Positions 28,997-37,641 of a DNA stretch of 64,000 bases are shown here, piece by piece. This DNA is from Saturnia japonica (lineage: Eukaryota > Arthropoda > Insecta > Lepidoptera > Saturniidae). The notes below the pieces were generated by a model that was not told where the DNA came from, made no database searches, and saw only the letters and a program-made list of their open reading frames with translations. The translations under genes and the position numbers were made by a program. How positions within the stretch are numbered: the stretch's first letter is position 1; each line of letters starts with the position of its first letter. The DNA lies in assembly GCA_033032175.1 (NCBI GenBank), contig JAVKPJ010000046.1:1-64000 (forward strand). Reading direction: 5' to 3'.

Positions 28997-31333
28997 ATGG
29001 ATAGTGCAAGATTCCAAAAATCACTACCCCAGGAGGGTACCAGAAATGGAGAATCCCTCCCCGAGCTTAGCTCGGGCTGCCCCACGTTTTCTGGGGGGGG
29101 CAAAATTTTGCGTGATTCCGATTTAACAACGACAACCTTGGCAAGAACATTGAATTTTGATTCTGCATGCGATTTGGATAAATATGGTATGGGAGCGGGT
29201 AGTGTCCCGAAGTCTGGTGTCGTAGAGCCAGAAAAGGAAAGTCATAGCGGGACGGTTGTGCCCGTTGTAATCATTGAGAGGAGTGCATCGTTGGACCGCT
29301 TATCGGTTACTAGTAATTCCAGCGTGGGCACAATGGTATCGGTTATGTCTGATGACGATATTCCTAGCGGTACCTTTTGGCGAAGGAAAAGGAAGCCAGA
29401 AGACCCTGACCCTCCGCAACCGTCGGACCCAGCGTCGGTAGATGAGTCCTCTCCGGCCCTAAAGAAGGTCGCGGTCACTAAAAGAGGCAGAGGTCGCCCT
29501 CCAACAACTGGGGAATACGTCGGGATGGTAAAGCTACAATCCGAGTACCTGCGTCTTAAAGAGGAGGGTATCCGACTCGCAGCCGAGGAGGACGTGGCAA
29601 GGATGGCTTCACGTGCGTGCCACAGTAGGACTTCGAAAGAGATCGCCACCGCCCCGGAGGAGGAGCTCTCCTCCCAATTAACCGAGAGGGTGATGGGTGA
29701 CGTTGAGGTGATCCTTAAAGTTGCCCAAAAATCACACAACTTGAAGGGCACGTTTACAAAAGCCCTCAAAGATGCGGCTGCGTCCATTAAGGACGCAGTC
29801 GTAAAATATAGTAGTCGGACCACCACTGAGGAGTTGGAGAGGGTCCAAGCTGCATACACGCGGGTAGAGGAGACAAACAGAAGACAGGCAGAAGAACTGG
29901 CAGAGCTCCGCAAAGAGCTCGCGGAGTTAAGAGCGGACTTCTTGAAGGTCCGCATGCCAGTGCCCGAACCCAGCGTCTCTTCCGTTGTCGCGCCACCCTC
30001 TTCACCTCCAAGAAGGCTTTCGAGGGAAGAGTTTCCTCCTTTGCCGCAGAGGCAACAAGGGCGTCCTCGGAGCGGCACTTCGGATATTGATGGGAAATTT
30101 AGGGAGATTCTCAATATAATGAGTGCGCGCTTCGAGGCGTTGGAGGATAGGCTCCTCCCGGAACAACGACTCCGCCCTCCTTTAGCGGCGGATAGAAAGG
30201 CTGCACAGCTCACGGCGAAACCGCTAGCTCCCGAAACTCGGCCTCCACGGCTGGCAGACTCCCGGCAAGCGACTGCGAAGAAGAGCAGCCAGAAGGTAGG
30301 GAAAGCAGTACCAAAGTCGGCTGCACCCGATTCTCGTCCCCCCTCCTACAGCGAGAAGTTAGCTGCTCCCAAGTCCTCCGAGAGGGAATGGGTATTAGTC
30401 GGTAAGGGGGGTAAAAAGGCGGCTATATCAAAGAAGGTCAAGCCCAAGGCAGCGCCTCCTAAGAAAAAGGGTAAGAAGACCCGTAAGATTCGTTCCCCGA
30501 AATCCACTGCAGTGGTGATCACGCTGCAGTCGGAGGCGGCAACGAGAGGTCTTACATATAAGGAGGTACTGGCGAAGACCTGGGAAAGCGTGGACCTAGG
30601 CAGCCTCGGAATTGAGGGCGTTAACTACAGGAGGGCGGTGACAGGAGCAGCCATATTGGAGTTACCCGGCGCCGACAGCAACGAAAAGGCTGATGCGCTG
30701 GCAGATAAAATTAGGCTGTCCTTCCCAGTGGAGGATATTAGGGTATCCAGGCCGGTAAGAAGCGCAAGCGTGCGCATCTCAGGACTCGACGACTCGGTCA
30801 CGGTCGAGAAACTAATCGCAGCCGTCGCCTCAGCTGGGGAATGCCCGCCTGGACAAGTGAAATGTAGCGACCCGCGTCCTGGACCGGATGGGACAGGAAC
30901 AGCTATAGTAACCTGTCCAGTAGCGACAGCAAAGAAGCTTGGCGATGGCCGACGGTTACTGGTGGGATGGGTGTCGGCGCGGGTGAAGATCCTGCAGCCT
31001 CGCCCACAACGGTGTTTCCGTTGCTTCCAGAGTGGCCACGTAGGGGTAAAATGTCCCTGCGAAGTTGACTACAGTCAGCTGTGTTATCGCTGTAGTAAAC
31101 CGGGCCACAAAGCCGGAGGTTGTACAGCGGATCCGCATTGTGCTGTATGCGCACGAGCGAATAAACCGACGGGACATCGGATGGGCAGCAGAGCTTGTGT
31201 TGAGCCGACACCCAAGACGAAGAAAGGAAGAAGGGGAAGGAGGGGAAAAGCCCCGACACAGCCCCTGACCTCGTCGGCTGTTCCTAAAGCGCCGACGACG
31301 GTCCAGACGGAGGAGATGGAACAAACCAGTTAA
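28997..31333 (+). CDS. ORF1 (gag) of El-8, family A
   Basis: 778 codons from ATG 28997 (GAAGATGG context) to TAA 31331-31333. One N-terminal structured repeat (residues 10-35; DNA 29024-29101). AT-hook KRGRGRPPT at 162-170. QKSHNLKGTFTKALKDAA at 244-261. Heptad coiled coil about 275-320. FEALEDRLLPEQRLRPPLAADR at 379-400 (position given for its key residues). EWVLVGKGGKK and a Lys-rich stretch 464-500. RNA-binding region 500-670. Zinc knuckles C673/C676/H681/C686, C696/C699/H704/C709 and C715/C718/H727/C734. Gag for RNA binding and targeting; its tail KAPTQPLTSSAVPKAPTTVQ is identical to that of El-11. Confidence 0.94.
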   Translation: MDSARFQKSLPQEGTRNGESLPELSSGCPTFSGGGKILRDSDLTTTTLARTLNFDSACDLDKYGMGAGSVPKSGVVEPEKESHSGTVVPVVIIERSASLDRLSVTSNSSVGTMVSVMSDDDIPSGTFWRRKRKPEDPDPPQPSDPASVDESSPALKKVAVTKRGRGRPPTTGEYVGMVKLQSEYLRLKEEGIRLAAEEDVARMASRACHSRTSKEIATAPEEELSSQLTERVMGDVEVILKVAQKSHNLKGTFTKALKDAAASIKDAVVKYSSRTTTEELERVQAAYTRVEETNRRQAEELAELRKELAELRADFLKVRMPVPEPSVSSVVAPPSSPPRRLSREEFPPLPQRQQGRPRSGTSDIDGKFREILNIMSARFEALEDRLLPEQRLRPPLAADRKAAQLTAKPLAPETRPPRLADSRQATAKKSSQKVGKAVPKSAAPDSRPPSYSEKLAAPKSSEREWVLVGKGGKKAAISKKVKPKAAPPKKKGKKTRKIRSPKSTAVVITLQSEAATRGLTYKEVLAKTWESVDLGSLGIEGVNYRRAVTGAAILELPGADSNEKADALADKIRLSFPVEDIRVSRPVRSASVRISGLDDSVTVEKLIAAVASAGECPPGQVKCSDPRPGPDGTGTAIVTCPVATAKKLGDGRRLLVGWVSARVKILQPRPQRCFRCFQSGHVGVKCPCEVDYSQLCYRCSKPGHKAGGCTADPHCAVCARANKPTGHRMGSRACVEPTPKTKKGRRGRRGKAPTQPLTSSAVPKAPTTVQTEEMEQTS
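29024..29101 (+). repeat. Single structured ORF1 repeat unit (El-8)
   Basis: One unit: CTACCCCAGGAGGGTACC, then CCCGAGC-TTA-GCTCGGG (seven pairs), then GCCCC and GGGGGGGGC around ACGTTTTCT. The hairpin uses the A-T version of the variable pair, like El-2 and El-9. Confidence 0.75.
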
Positions 31334-31338
31334 TAATG
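31331..31338 (+). promoter_or_regulatory. ORF1/ORF2 junction TAATAATG (El-8)
   Basis: Stop TAA 31331-31333 and start ATG 31336-31338, the same spacing as in family B although the gag tails differ. This implies selection on the octamer rather than chance. Confidence 0.75.
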
Positions 31339-34300
31339 GCCATCCGTCTCCTCCAAGCGAATCTAAACCACTGTGCCAGTGCGCAGGACCTGCTAGTCCA
31401 AAGCATGGCACAGTGGTCAATCAACGTCGCCGTGATAGCCGAGCCATACTTCGTGCCGCCCCGAGATGACTGGGCGGGTAATCGAGATGGCTCGGTGGCC
31501 ATCATTTCCCGGCCCGCCGCCGGCTCCCCGCCCTTCACTAACATCAAGGAGGGCCAGGGATACGTGGCGGCGCGTCTCGGCGACGTTGTGGTGGTGGGGG
31601 TGTATGCATCCCCTCGGTGGAGTCTCGCCGAATTTGAGGCATTCTTGGTGGAGTTGGGCACTGTCGTCTCGGGTAGCCACCCTCACCCCATCCTAGTCCT
31701 CGGGGACTTCAACGCCAAATCTACGGCTTGGGGTTCCCCATCCACGGATAATAGGGGTGAGGCGCTGGAAGAGTGGGCCGTAACATCAAGCCTACTCGTC
31801 CTTAACAGGGGCTCAATAAACACGTGCGTGCGACCGCAGGGCGAATCCATAGTGGACATATCGTTCGCAAGCCCTGCAATAGCACGCCGTGTTCGGGACT
31901 GGAGAGTCCTGGAGGGGTTAGAGACACTTTCAGACCATCTTTACATACAGCTCGAAGTGTCCGCCCAGACCTCGGGACGACCGGTCCCGAGAGGCCCTGA
32001 GGAGGACAGTCCACGTTGGGCTCTGGGACGCCTCGATCGCGAGGTGTTCCTCGAGGCCGCCATCGTACAAGCTTGGGTGATGGATGGAACACCCGAGAGG
32101 CCTGCCGATGTCGAAGATGGGGCGGAGCGACTGCGAGCCGCCGTGTCGCATATGTGTGACGCGGCGATGCCGAGAGTTGGGCGTCGTCCAGCTAAGCGCC
32201 AGGTGTACTGGTGGAACGCTGAAATCGCGCAGTTGCGCGCACTTTGCGTAGCAGCGCGCCGCCAGTACACCAGGATAAGGCGCAGACGACGTCATTCGCA
32301 GGTCGCAAGCCCCGGAGAGGCGGAGCTGCATGAGGGTTACAGAGCAGCTAAGCTCAACCTCCGACGGGCCATTGAGCGCGCAAAAGCTCTGGCCAGAGAG
32401 GAATTCCTGGAGACGCTCAATCGGGATCCGTGGGGCCGCCCGTACAGGATGGTACGTGGCAAACTTCGCCAATGGGCCCCACCGGTAACCCAGAGTCTCC
32501 AGTCAGAGTTCCTCGAGGAGGTGGTGAGCGCTCTGTTTCCCTCCAGGGAAGAGTTTTCACCTCCCCACATGGCTCCGCCCGCGGCCGAGCCTGACGTGGA
32601 CCGAGACGACGTGCCCGACGTGACCCGGGAAGAATTGAGGGCGGCGGTGAAACGCCTCGCGGCCAAAAACACCGCCCCAGGGCCCGACGGCCTGCCTGGT
32701 CGAGCGTGGGTCCTGGCCCAAGAGGTCCTCGAGCCCCGACTATTGGGACTCCTCAGCGTGTGTCTGGAGCAGGGCCGGTTTCCGTCGAAGTGGAAAACCG
32801 GCCGTCTAGTCCTGCTCCAAAAGCCGGGGCGCCCGGCGGACTCGCCGTCCGCGTACCGGCCCATTGTGCTGCTCGACGAGGTGGGCAAACTCTTCGAGAG
32901 AGTGATTGCAAACCGCCTCGTCGGCCATTTAACGCACGTGGGGCCGGATTTGGCGGCGAACCAGTTCGGTTTCCGCAGAGGGCGCTCCACGATTGACGCG
33001 ATCGCGCAAGTGAGGAGTCTGGCGGAGGAGGCCATTGCTCGGGGCGAGGTGGTGATAGCGGTGTCTTTAGACATCGCAAATGCCTTTAACACCTTGCCCT
33101 GGGCCACAATTAGAGAGGCGCTCCGATTTCACGGAGTGCCGTCCTACCTCCGCCGCATAGTCGGGGCGTACCTCTCCGAGAGGTATGTAGTCTTCCCGGG
33201 TCGGAGTGGAATGTGTCGGCGAGACGTCGTATCCGGTGTTCCCCAGGGGTCAGTTTTGGGCCCTCTTCTCTGGAACATCGGATACGACTGGGTGTTGCGC
33301 GGTGCGCTCCTCCGTGGCCTCAGTGTCGTGTGTTATGCCGACGACACACTGGTCACGTCGAGAGCTAAGTCGCACCGCGAAGCCGCGATATTGGCAACCG
33401 CTGGGGTGGCACACGTCGTCGGTCGGATCCGGCGTCTGGGACTAAATGTGGCGCTGCAAAAATCTGAGGCTCTGTGTTTCCATGGGCCTCGGAATGCGCC
33501 ACCGAGAGGGTCCCAGATCATCGTGGGAGGCGTCCCAATCGGCATCCAGTCCAATATGAAATATCTTGGACTCGTTCTGGATAGCCGATGGGACTTTGTA
33601 GAGCACTTCAGGCAGCTGACCCCCCGTCTTATGGGCGCTGCGGCCGCGTTAGCGCGGCTGTTGCCCAACCTTGGGGGTCCAAATTCCGCGTGCCGAAGGC
33701 TCTACATGGGGATCGTGCGGTCCATGGCCCTTTACGGGGCCCCGGTGTGGGCTGAGAACCTGGCGGCCCGTAATATCGCCGCTCTGCGCAAACCGCAGAG
33801 AGCGATGACCGTCAGAGCAGCCCGGGGATATCGCACGATCTCCTTCGAGGCGGCCTCCCTACTGGCCGGATCTCCGCCATGGGATCTGGAGGCGGAAGCC
33901 CTCGCGTCGCTCTACAGGTGGCGCGGCGAGGCGTTAAAGAGAGGAATACGACATGCGCCTCGTGAGATCGAGGCGCGAAGGGCAGAGCTGCACCAGATCC
34001 TGGTCATGGCGGAGTGGGACCGACGACTGGAGCACCCCAGCGCCGGCGTGACGACCGTCGAGGCCGTGAGGCCTCATTTGACGGCATGGGTACGGAGGCG
34101 GCACGGCACCCTAACCTTCCGGCTGACGCAGGTGCTCTCGGGACACGGATGTTTCGGGAGTTACCTGTGTCGCATAGGCCGAGAGCCAACGACTGGGTGC
34201 CATCATTGTGGCTGCGCGGTCGATAACACGCAGCACACACTGGCCGCCTGTCCCGCATGGGACTCGTCACGCCGCGACCTCATCGCGGCTATAGGGCCCG

Positions 34301-34494
34301 ATCTCTCACTCCCGACCGTCGTTTCGTCCATGGTTGCGAGTGAGAGCGGGTGGAACTCCGTCGCCTCATTCTGCGAGGACGTCATGCTCGCAAAGGAGGC
34401 GGCGGAGAGGGAGAGGGAGCAGAAGTCAGAGCTCCCCTCCCGCGGTCGACGAACCCGGCGGCGCAGGGTCAGGAATGACCTCCTGCCGCCGTAA
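31336..34494 (+). CDS. ORF2: endonuclease-reverse transcriptase (family A, El-8)
   Basis: 1052 codons. Endonuclease 1-225: N9 (QANLNH), E36 (AEPY), Y90, D124/N126 (LGDFNAKSTAWGS), D174, D200/H201 (SDH). Linker with basic stretch RRQYTRIRRRRR at 308-319. RT 440-760: NTAPGPDG 445-452, SAYRPIVLLDE 505-515, NQFGFRRGRSTIDAI 542-556, D579 in SLDIANAF, GVPQGSVLGP 634-643, YADD 667-670, MKYLGLVLDS 741-750. C-terminal C955, C958, H967, C972. Function as for family B: telomere-specific nicking and target-primed reverse transcription. One residue to note is N965-T (DNTQHT) where other copies have DNAQHT; the ligands are unaffected. Confidence 0.95.
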   Translation: MAIRLLQANLNHCASAQDLLVQSMAQWSINVAVIAEPYFVPPRDDWAGNRDGSVAIISRPAAGSPPFTNIKEGQGYVAARLGDVVVVGVYASPRWSLAEFEAFLVELGTVVSGSHPHPILVLGDFNAKSTAWGSPSTDNRGEALEEWAVTSSLLVLNRGSINTCVRPQGESIVDISFASPAIARRVRDWRVLEGLETLSDHLYIQLEVSAQTSGRPVPRGPEEDSPRWALGRLDREVFLEAAIVQAWVMDGTPERPADVEDGAERLRAAVSHMCDAAMPRVGRRPAKRQVYWWNAEIAQLRALCVAARRQYTRIRRRRRHSQVASPGEAELHEGYRAAKLNLRRAIERAKALAREEFLETLNRDPWGRPYRMVRGKLRQWAPPVTQSLQSEFLEEVVSALFPSREEFSPPHMAPPAAEPDVDRDDVPDVTREELRAAVKRLAAKNTAPGPDGLPGRAWVLAQEVLEPRLLGLLSVCLEQGRFPSKWKTGRLVLLQKPGRPADSPSAYRPIVLLDEVGKLFERVIANRLVGHLTHVGPDLAANQFGFRRGRSTIDAIAQVRSLAEEAIARGEVVIAVSLDIANAFNTLPWATIREALRFHGVPSYLRRIVGAYLSERYVVFPGRSGMCRRDVVSGVPQGSVLGPLLWNIGYDWVLRGALLRGLSVVCYADDTLVTSRAKSHREAAILATAGVAHVVGRIRRLGLNVALQKSEALCFHGPRNAPPRGSQIIVGGVPIGIQSNMKYLGLVLDSRWDFVEHFRQLTPRLMGAAAALARLLPNLGGPNSACRRLYMGIVRSMALYGAPVWAENLAARNIAALRKPQRAMTVRAARGYRTISFEAASLLAGSPPWDLEAEALASLYRWRGEALKRGIRHAPREIEARRAELHQILVMAEWDRRLEHPSAGVTTVEAVRPHLTAWVRRRHGTLTFRLTQVLSGHGCFGSYLCRIGREPTTGCHHCGCAVDNTQHTLAACPAWDSSRRDLIAAIGPDLSLPTVVSSMVASESGWNSVASFCEDVMLAKEAAEREREQKSELPSRGRRTRRRRVRNDLLPP

Positions 34495-34735
34495 AAACGG
34501 CCTGCGGGTGTCGGACGCGGGCACGTCCTTCGCCCTTGCAGCTAATGCACAGGCCCGAGGCGTGGCGCTTCAGTGTTCGATGCGCCCCTCGTAGGTTCGT
34601 CAGAGGGTGTCACACATCTCGACCCCTCAGACCGCTGAAGGTGGCCCCTTATGAGGGGCCTACACCCGTCGGGCGAGTAGAAGTAATGCGTAAGCTGTCC
34701 CTACTCCCCGGCCAAATGGGTGAAAGAGGAACACC

Positions 34736-34818
34736 GTGGGGTTTTAGTCAGTAAGAGTCTGACATACCCCTCTCGAGCTGCCCGGCGCGGGAGGCGGATC
34801 CATGTAGGATTTCCCCAC
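34736..34818 (+). promoter_or_regulatory. 3'-terminal four-stem RNA fold, A/B/C version (El-8)
   Basis: P1 GTGGGG (34736-34741) with CCCCAC (34813-34818). P2 GTCAG (34747-34751), loop TAAGAGT, CTGAC (34759-34763). P3 CCTCTCGAG with CTCGGGAGG in most copies; this copy has GCGCGGGAGG, weakening one pair. P4 ATCC/GGAT around ATGTA. Poly(A) starts four bases after P1. In SART1 the 3' UTR is known to be required for retrotransposition; the exact fold here is my inference. Confidence 0.75.
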
Positions 34819-34847
34819 GTCAAAAAAAAAAAAAAAAAAAAAAAAAA

Positions 34848-34871
34848 GGTTAGGTTAGGTTAGGTTAGGTT
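34848..34871 (+). repeat. Telomeric (GGTTA)n tract, about five units
   Basis: Perfect GGTTA units between the El-8 poly(A) and the C-run start of El-9, ending in GGTT. Confidence 0.97.
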
Positions 34872-35191
34872 CCCCCCCCCGGGGTGCGTGTCAGGAACCT
34901 CCTCGTGGTGCACCCCGGGCAACGTCGACCAGTCTGGTCGGCGGCTGATACCTGACACACTCCTCCCGGTATCCCTCTGGTTATCAGAGGGGACTGTGGA
35001 GGGGTATTGGCTGGAGGGCCATTAAAAGCTCCTGGGTGTGGCATGTGCGCGGCGCACCCAGTACCGGGCTGGGGCCGATGAGGGCTCAATTTGAGCCCCA
35101 AGGGCCCAGTTCCGGGTAGCGGCTGGCGGGATCGGTAGATTTTATACCGGTCCCGGCAGGCGTACCGCAAACTGGAGGAGGAGAAAAGGAA

Positions 35192-37300
35192 ATGGAGGCA
35201 AAATTTAAAAAAGCAATACCCCAGGAGGGTACCCGAAAGGGAGAATCCCTCCCCGAGCATGGCTCGGGCTGCCCCTCGTCTTCTGGGGGGGGCAAAATTT
35301 TGCTCGATAAGAACAAAACAACAACGACTATGGCAAGCTCAAGGACGACTGACAATTCAAAAGCAACGACCTTGGCATTATCGAAACGGACATCTGATAG
35401 ACCCTCTGTGGTCATCGAGAGAGATCTGGCGCTTGATGAATTCGCAGTCAGACACTGGACTGATAGTTCAAGTGAGGAAGGGGCAGAGGCTACTGATAGC
35501 AGAAAGAGGGGACACGTGGGCGATGGAGATGAGGTAGGCGTGACCGAGTCCCCGCCCAGCAAGATTACCACGGCGCGCAGGGGCAAATCCTGCGACCCTG
35601 GCAATACGGCGGGATCTAGGCGAACGATAGTGGGTGAGGTAGGCGTGTCCGCTGTACCCACGAAACTATCATCCAGCGCTACTACACTGGAGTCTCCAGA
35701 AATTGAAGAGGAGTTAGCCCTTGAGACTCTTGACCCGGAGCGGTTAAGGACTCTGGCGAATAAAAAAGTGGCGTGTATTTATGAGGTGTGCAAGAAATCG
35801 GGCCACCTCAAGGGAACCTCTATAAAGGAGCTGAAGGGAGCAGCAAGTGTACTGCAAGAAGTGGTGGCAACAGCGCTCACCAGAACTGTGGCTGAGGAGA
35901 CGCTGTTACTCCGTCGAGAAACTAGAAAACTCCGCGAAGAGGTAACGGAACTGAAGGCGGAGCTCGCTACCCTCCGTAAACGTCCAGAGAATCCACCTCT
36001 GACAACGGCACCACGGGCTCAGACGGAGCCCCCTTGCAGGCAGCAAGAGATCCTGCCGCAGGTGCTTCTGGACGCAGTGGCGGACCATGTGGCAAACTTG
36101 GGGCAGTCTCTCCGGGTGTCTCTGGGTGAGATGATATCTGCCCGCCTGGAGGCCCAGGAGGACCGTTTGCTTCCGGCCAAGGTGGTCCGTCCTCCACTAG
36201 CCGCAGACAGGAGGAATGAGGCCCAAACTACAGTGCCCAAGTTGAAAACCGCTGGATCCAAGTCAAAGCCAGCTGGGCCTGTACACGATCCCCTTGCTGG
36301 GGTTGCGGAGAAGACACAGACTTCCCGGGAGCCTGTTCCTATCCTGGAAACAGACTGGCCAGAACTTTCGAACCCGACGGCTCCAAATGCGACGTGGACT
36401 ACGGTGTCACGTCGCAAAAGAAAGAAAAAGAAGGCACCGACTGAAGTTGCGGCGACGGCTCCTCAGAAAGATGCGCCTGGACGGAAGAGCAAGTCAAAGC
36501 TCCCCTCACCCCCACGCTCGGCTGCAGTGCTCATAACACTTCAGCCTGAGGCAGTGGCTCAGGGGGTGAGCTATAGTGCGGCCCTTCTGAGGGCAAGGAT
36601 GTCGGCAGATCTGCCTAGTCTGGGTATTGCGGACCTATCAATCCGCATGACAGCTACGGGAGCTAGGGTCGTCGAGATTCCTGGCTCCCAAGGCCAGGAG
36701 CAGGCCGACAGGCTGGCGCAGTGCCTCCAGTCGGCATTAGCTGGTGTCGCCACCATAGGTAGGCCTGTAAAGCGGGTGAACGTCCGCATCGTCGGTTTGG
36801 ACGATTCCGTGACGCAGGAGGAGGTGGTTGCAGCTGTCGCGTCCAAGGGGAAGTGCGACTCAGCTCTAATTAAGGTTGGGTCTATACGCAGCATGGGTAG
36901 GAGTTTGGGCAGTGTTCATATGTCCCTCCCTGTTACGGCGGCAAAGTTATTGTTGGAGGGGGGACGTCTCCTTGTAGGATGGAGTGCGGCCCGAGTCCAT
37001 CTCCTGGAGCAAAAGCCTCTGAGGTGTTTCAGGTGTTTGGGCTTGGGTCATACGCGGCCAACTTGCCCGTCGTCGGTCGATAGGGGGGGGCTGTGCTTCC
37101 GATGTGGGAAACCAGGCCATAAGGCCTTGGAATGTGAGGCGGTGACGCTGCACTGTGGATACTGCGCAGACGCTGGACAGCCAGCAGGACATTATATGGG
37201 GGGCGCTGGCTGCCGGCCACCTCCCGTTAAGGGGACGCCACCTTTTGCGCCAATACCAGCGACAAGTCCATCACCGGACATATGCGTAGACGATGGGTAG
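35192..37300 (+). CDS. ORF1 (gag) of El-9, gag-only family D
   Basis: 702 codons, ATG 35192 to TAG 37298-37300. One N-terminal structured repeat (DNA 35217-35293). The place of the AT-hook holds TTARRGKSCDPGNTAG, without the RGRP core found in families A, B, C, E and F. Then KKSGHLKGTSIKELKGAA (a diverged NLKGTF block), coiled coil LLLRRETRKLREEVTELKAE, RLLPAKVVRPPLAADR, TWTTVSRRKRKKKK, RNA-binding region (VRIVGLDDSVTQEEV) and three zinc knuckles at about 612-625, 635-648 and 655-674. It is a gag with no encoded enzyme, comparable in layout to gag-only telomeric HeT-A of Drosophila. It presumably relies on RT from autonomous SART elements. Confidence 0.92.
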   Translation: MEAKFKKAIPQEGTRKGESLPEHGSGCPSSSGGGKILLDKNKTTTTMASSRTTDNSKATTLALSKRTSDRPSVVIERDLALDEFAVRHWTDSSSEEGAEATDSRKRGHVGDGDEVGVTESPPSKITTARRGKSCDPGNTAGSRRTIVGEVGVSAVPTKLSSSATTLESPEIEEELALETLDPERLRTLANKKVACIYEVCKKSGHLKGTSIKELKGAASVLQEVVATALTRTVAEETLLLRRETRKLREEVTELKAELATLRKRPENPPLTTAPRAQTEPPCRQQEILPQVLLDAVADHVANLGQSLRVSLGEMISARLEAQEDRLLPAKVVRPPLAADRRNEAQTTVPKLKTAGSKSKPAGPVHDPLAGVAEKTQTSREPVPILETDWPELSNPTAPNATWTTVSRRKRKKKKAPTEVAATAPQKDAPGRKSKSKLPSPPRSAAVLITLQPEAVAQGVSYSAALLRARMSADLPSLGIADLSIRMTATGARVVEIPGSQGQEQADRLAQCLQSALAGVATIGRPVKRVNVRIVGLDDSVTQEEVVAAVASKGKCDSALIKVGSIRSMGRSLGSVHMSLPVTAAKLLLEGGRLLVGWSAARVHLLEQKPLRCFRCLGLGHTRPTCPSSVDRGGLCFRCGKPGHKALECEAVTLHCGYCADAGQPAGHYMGGAGCRPPPVKGTPPFAPIPATSPSPDICVDDG

Positions 37301-37530
37301 TAGGATGGGGCGCTTCCACGCCTCTCCTCTGCCCTAGCCGAACCAAGGGGAGACGGGTCGGGGGGCCCGTCTTCCCATTGCACTGGTTCAGCCGTCTGGA
37401 AGACAGTCGGGGTTGTACCAGACTGTCTCTCTTTAGCGCCGGGGCCCGATTGGGGCCAGCCGCCGGGGCGACGCGGACGATTGCAACCGCATTGCCCACG
37501 GCGTCCCGCTATGGCGGCCGATGGTACACC

Positions 37531-37609
37531 GTGGAGTTTTAGTGAGTAGGAGTCTCACATAACCACTCGTCCCCCCGGGCGAGTGTGTACCCATGACGGG
37601 TTTCTCCAC
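37531..37609 (+). promoter_or_regulatory. 3'-terminal four-stem RNA fold, gag-only version (El-9)
   Basis: P1 GTGGAG (37531-37536) with CTCCAC (37604-37609). P2 GTGAG (37542-37546), loop TAGGAGT, CTCAC (37554-37558). P3 ACTCGTCC with GGGCGAGT. P4 ACCC/GGGT around ATGAC. Compared with families A/B/C the paired bases change together (GTGGGG to GTGGAG with CCCCAC to CTCCAC; GTCAG/CTGAC to GTGAG/CTCAC). Confidence 0.75.
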
Positions 37610-37641
37610 GTAAAAAAAAAAAAAAAAAAAAAAAAAAGGTT

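Larger units (their letters stand above)
28630..34847 (+). mobile_element. El-8: full-length, apparently intact family A SART element
   Basis: About 6.2 kb: leader GGGGTCGAGCAGGCGTGATG (28630), 5' UTR to 28996, ORF1 28997-31333, ORF2 31336-34494, 3' UTR 34495-34821, poly(A) 34822-34847. Only GGTT (28626-28629) separates it from NA-5; four to five telomere units follow. Both frames are open. The 5' UTR is of A/B type, while ORF2 is nearly identical to that of El-11, whose 5' UTR is unrelated. Confidence 0.92.
34872..37637 (+). mobile_element. El-9: intact gag-only (family D) element
   Basis: A complete element of 2.74 kb plus poly(A) 37612-37637. Between GGTT tracts it holds a 5' UTR (34872-35191), one open ORF1 (35192-37300) and a 3' UTR (37301-37611). 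There is no ORF2 and no trace of one: the 3' UTR follows the gag stop and matches El-1 and El-2. Three copies with the same gag-to-3'-UTR junction show that this is a propagated family and not a deletion in one copy. The start CCCCCCCCC-GGGGTGCGTGTCAGGAACC resembles the leader of family C; the 5' UTR second half resembles A/B. Confidence 0.88.
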
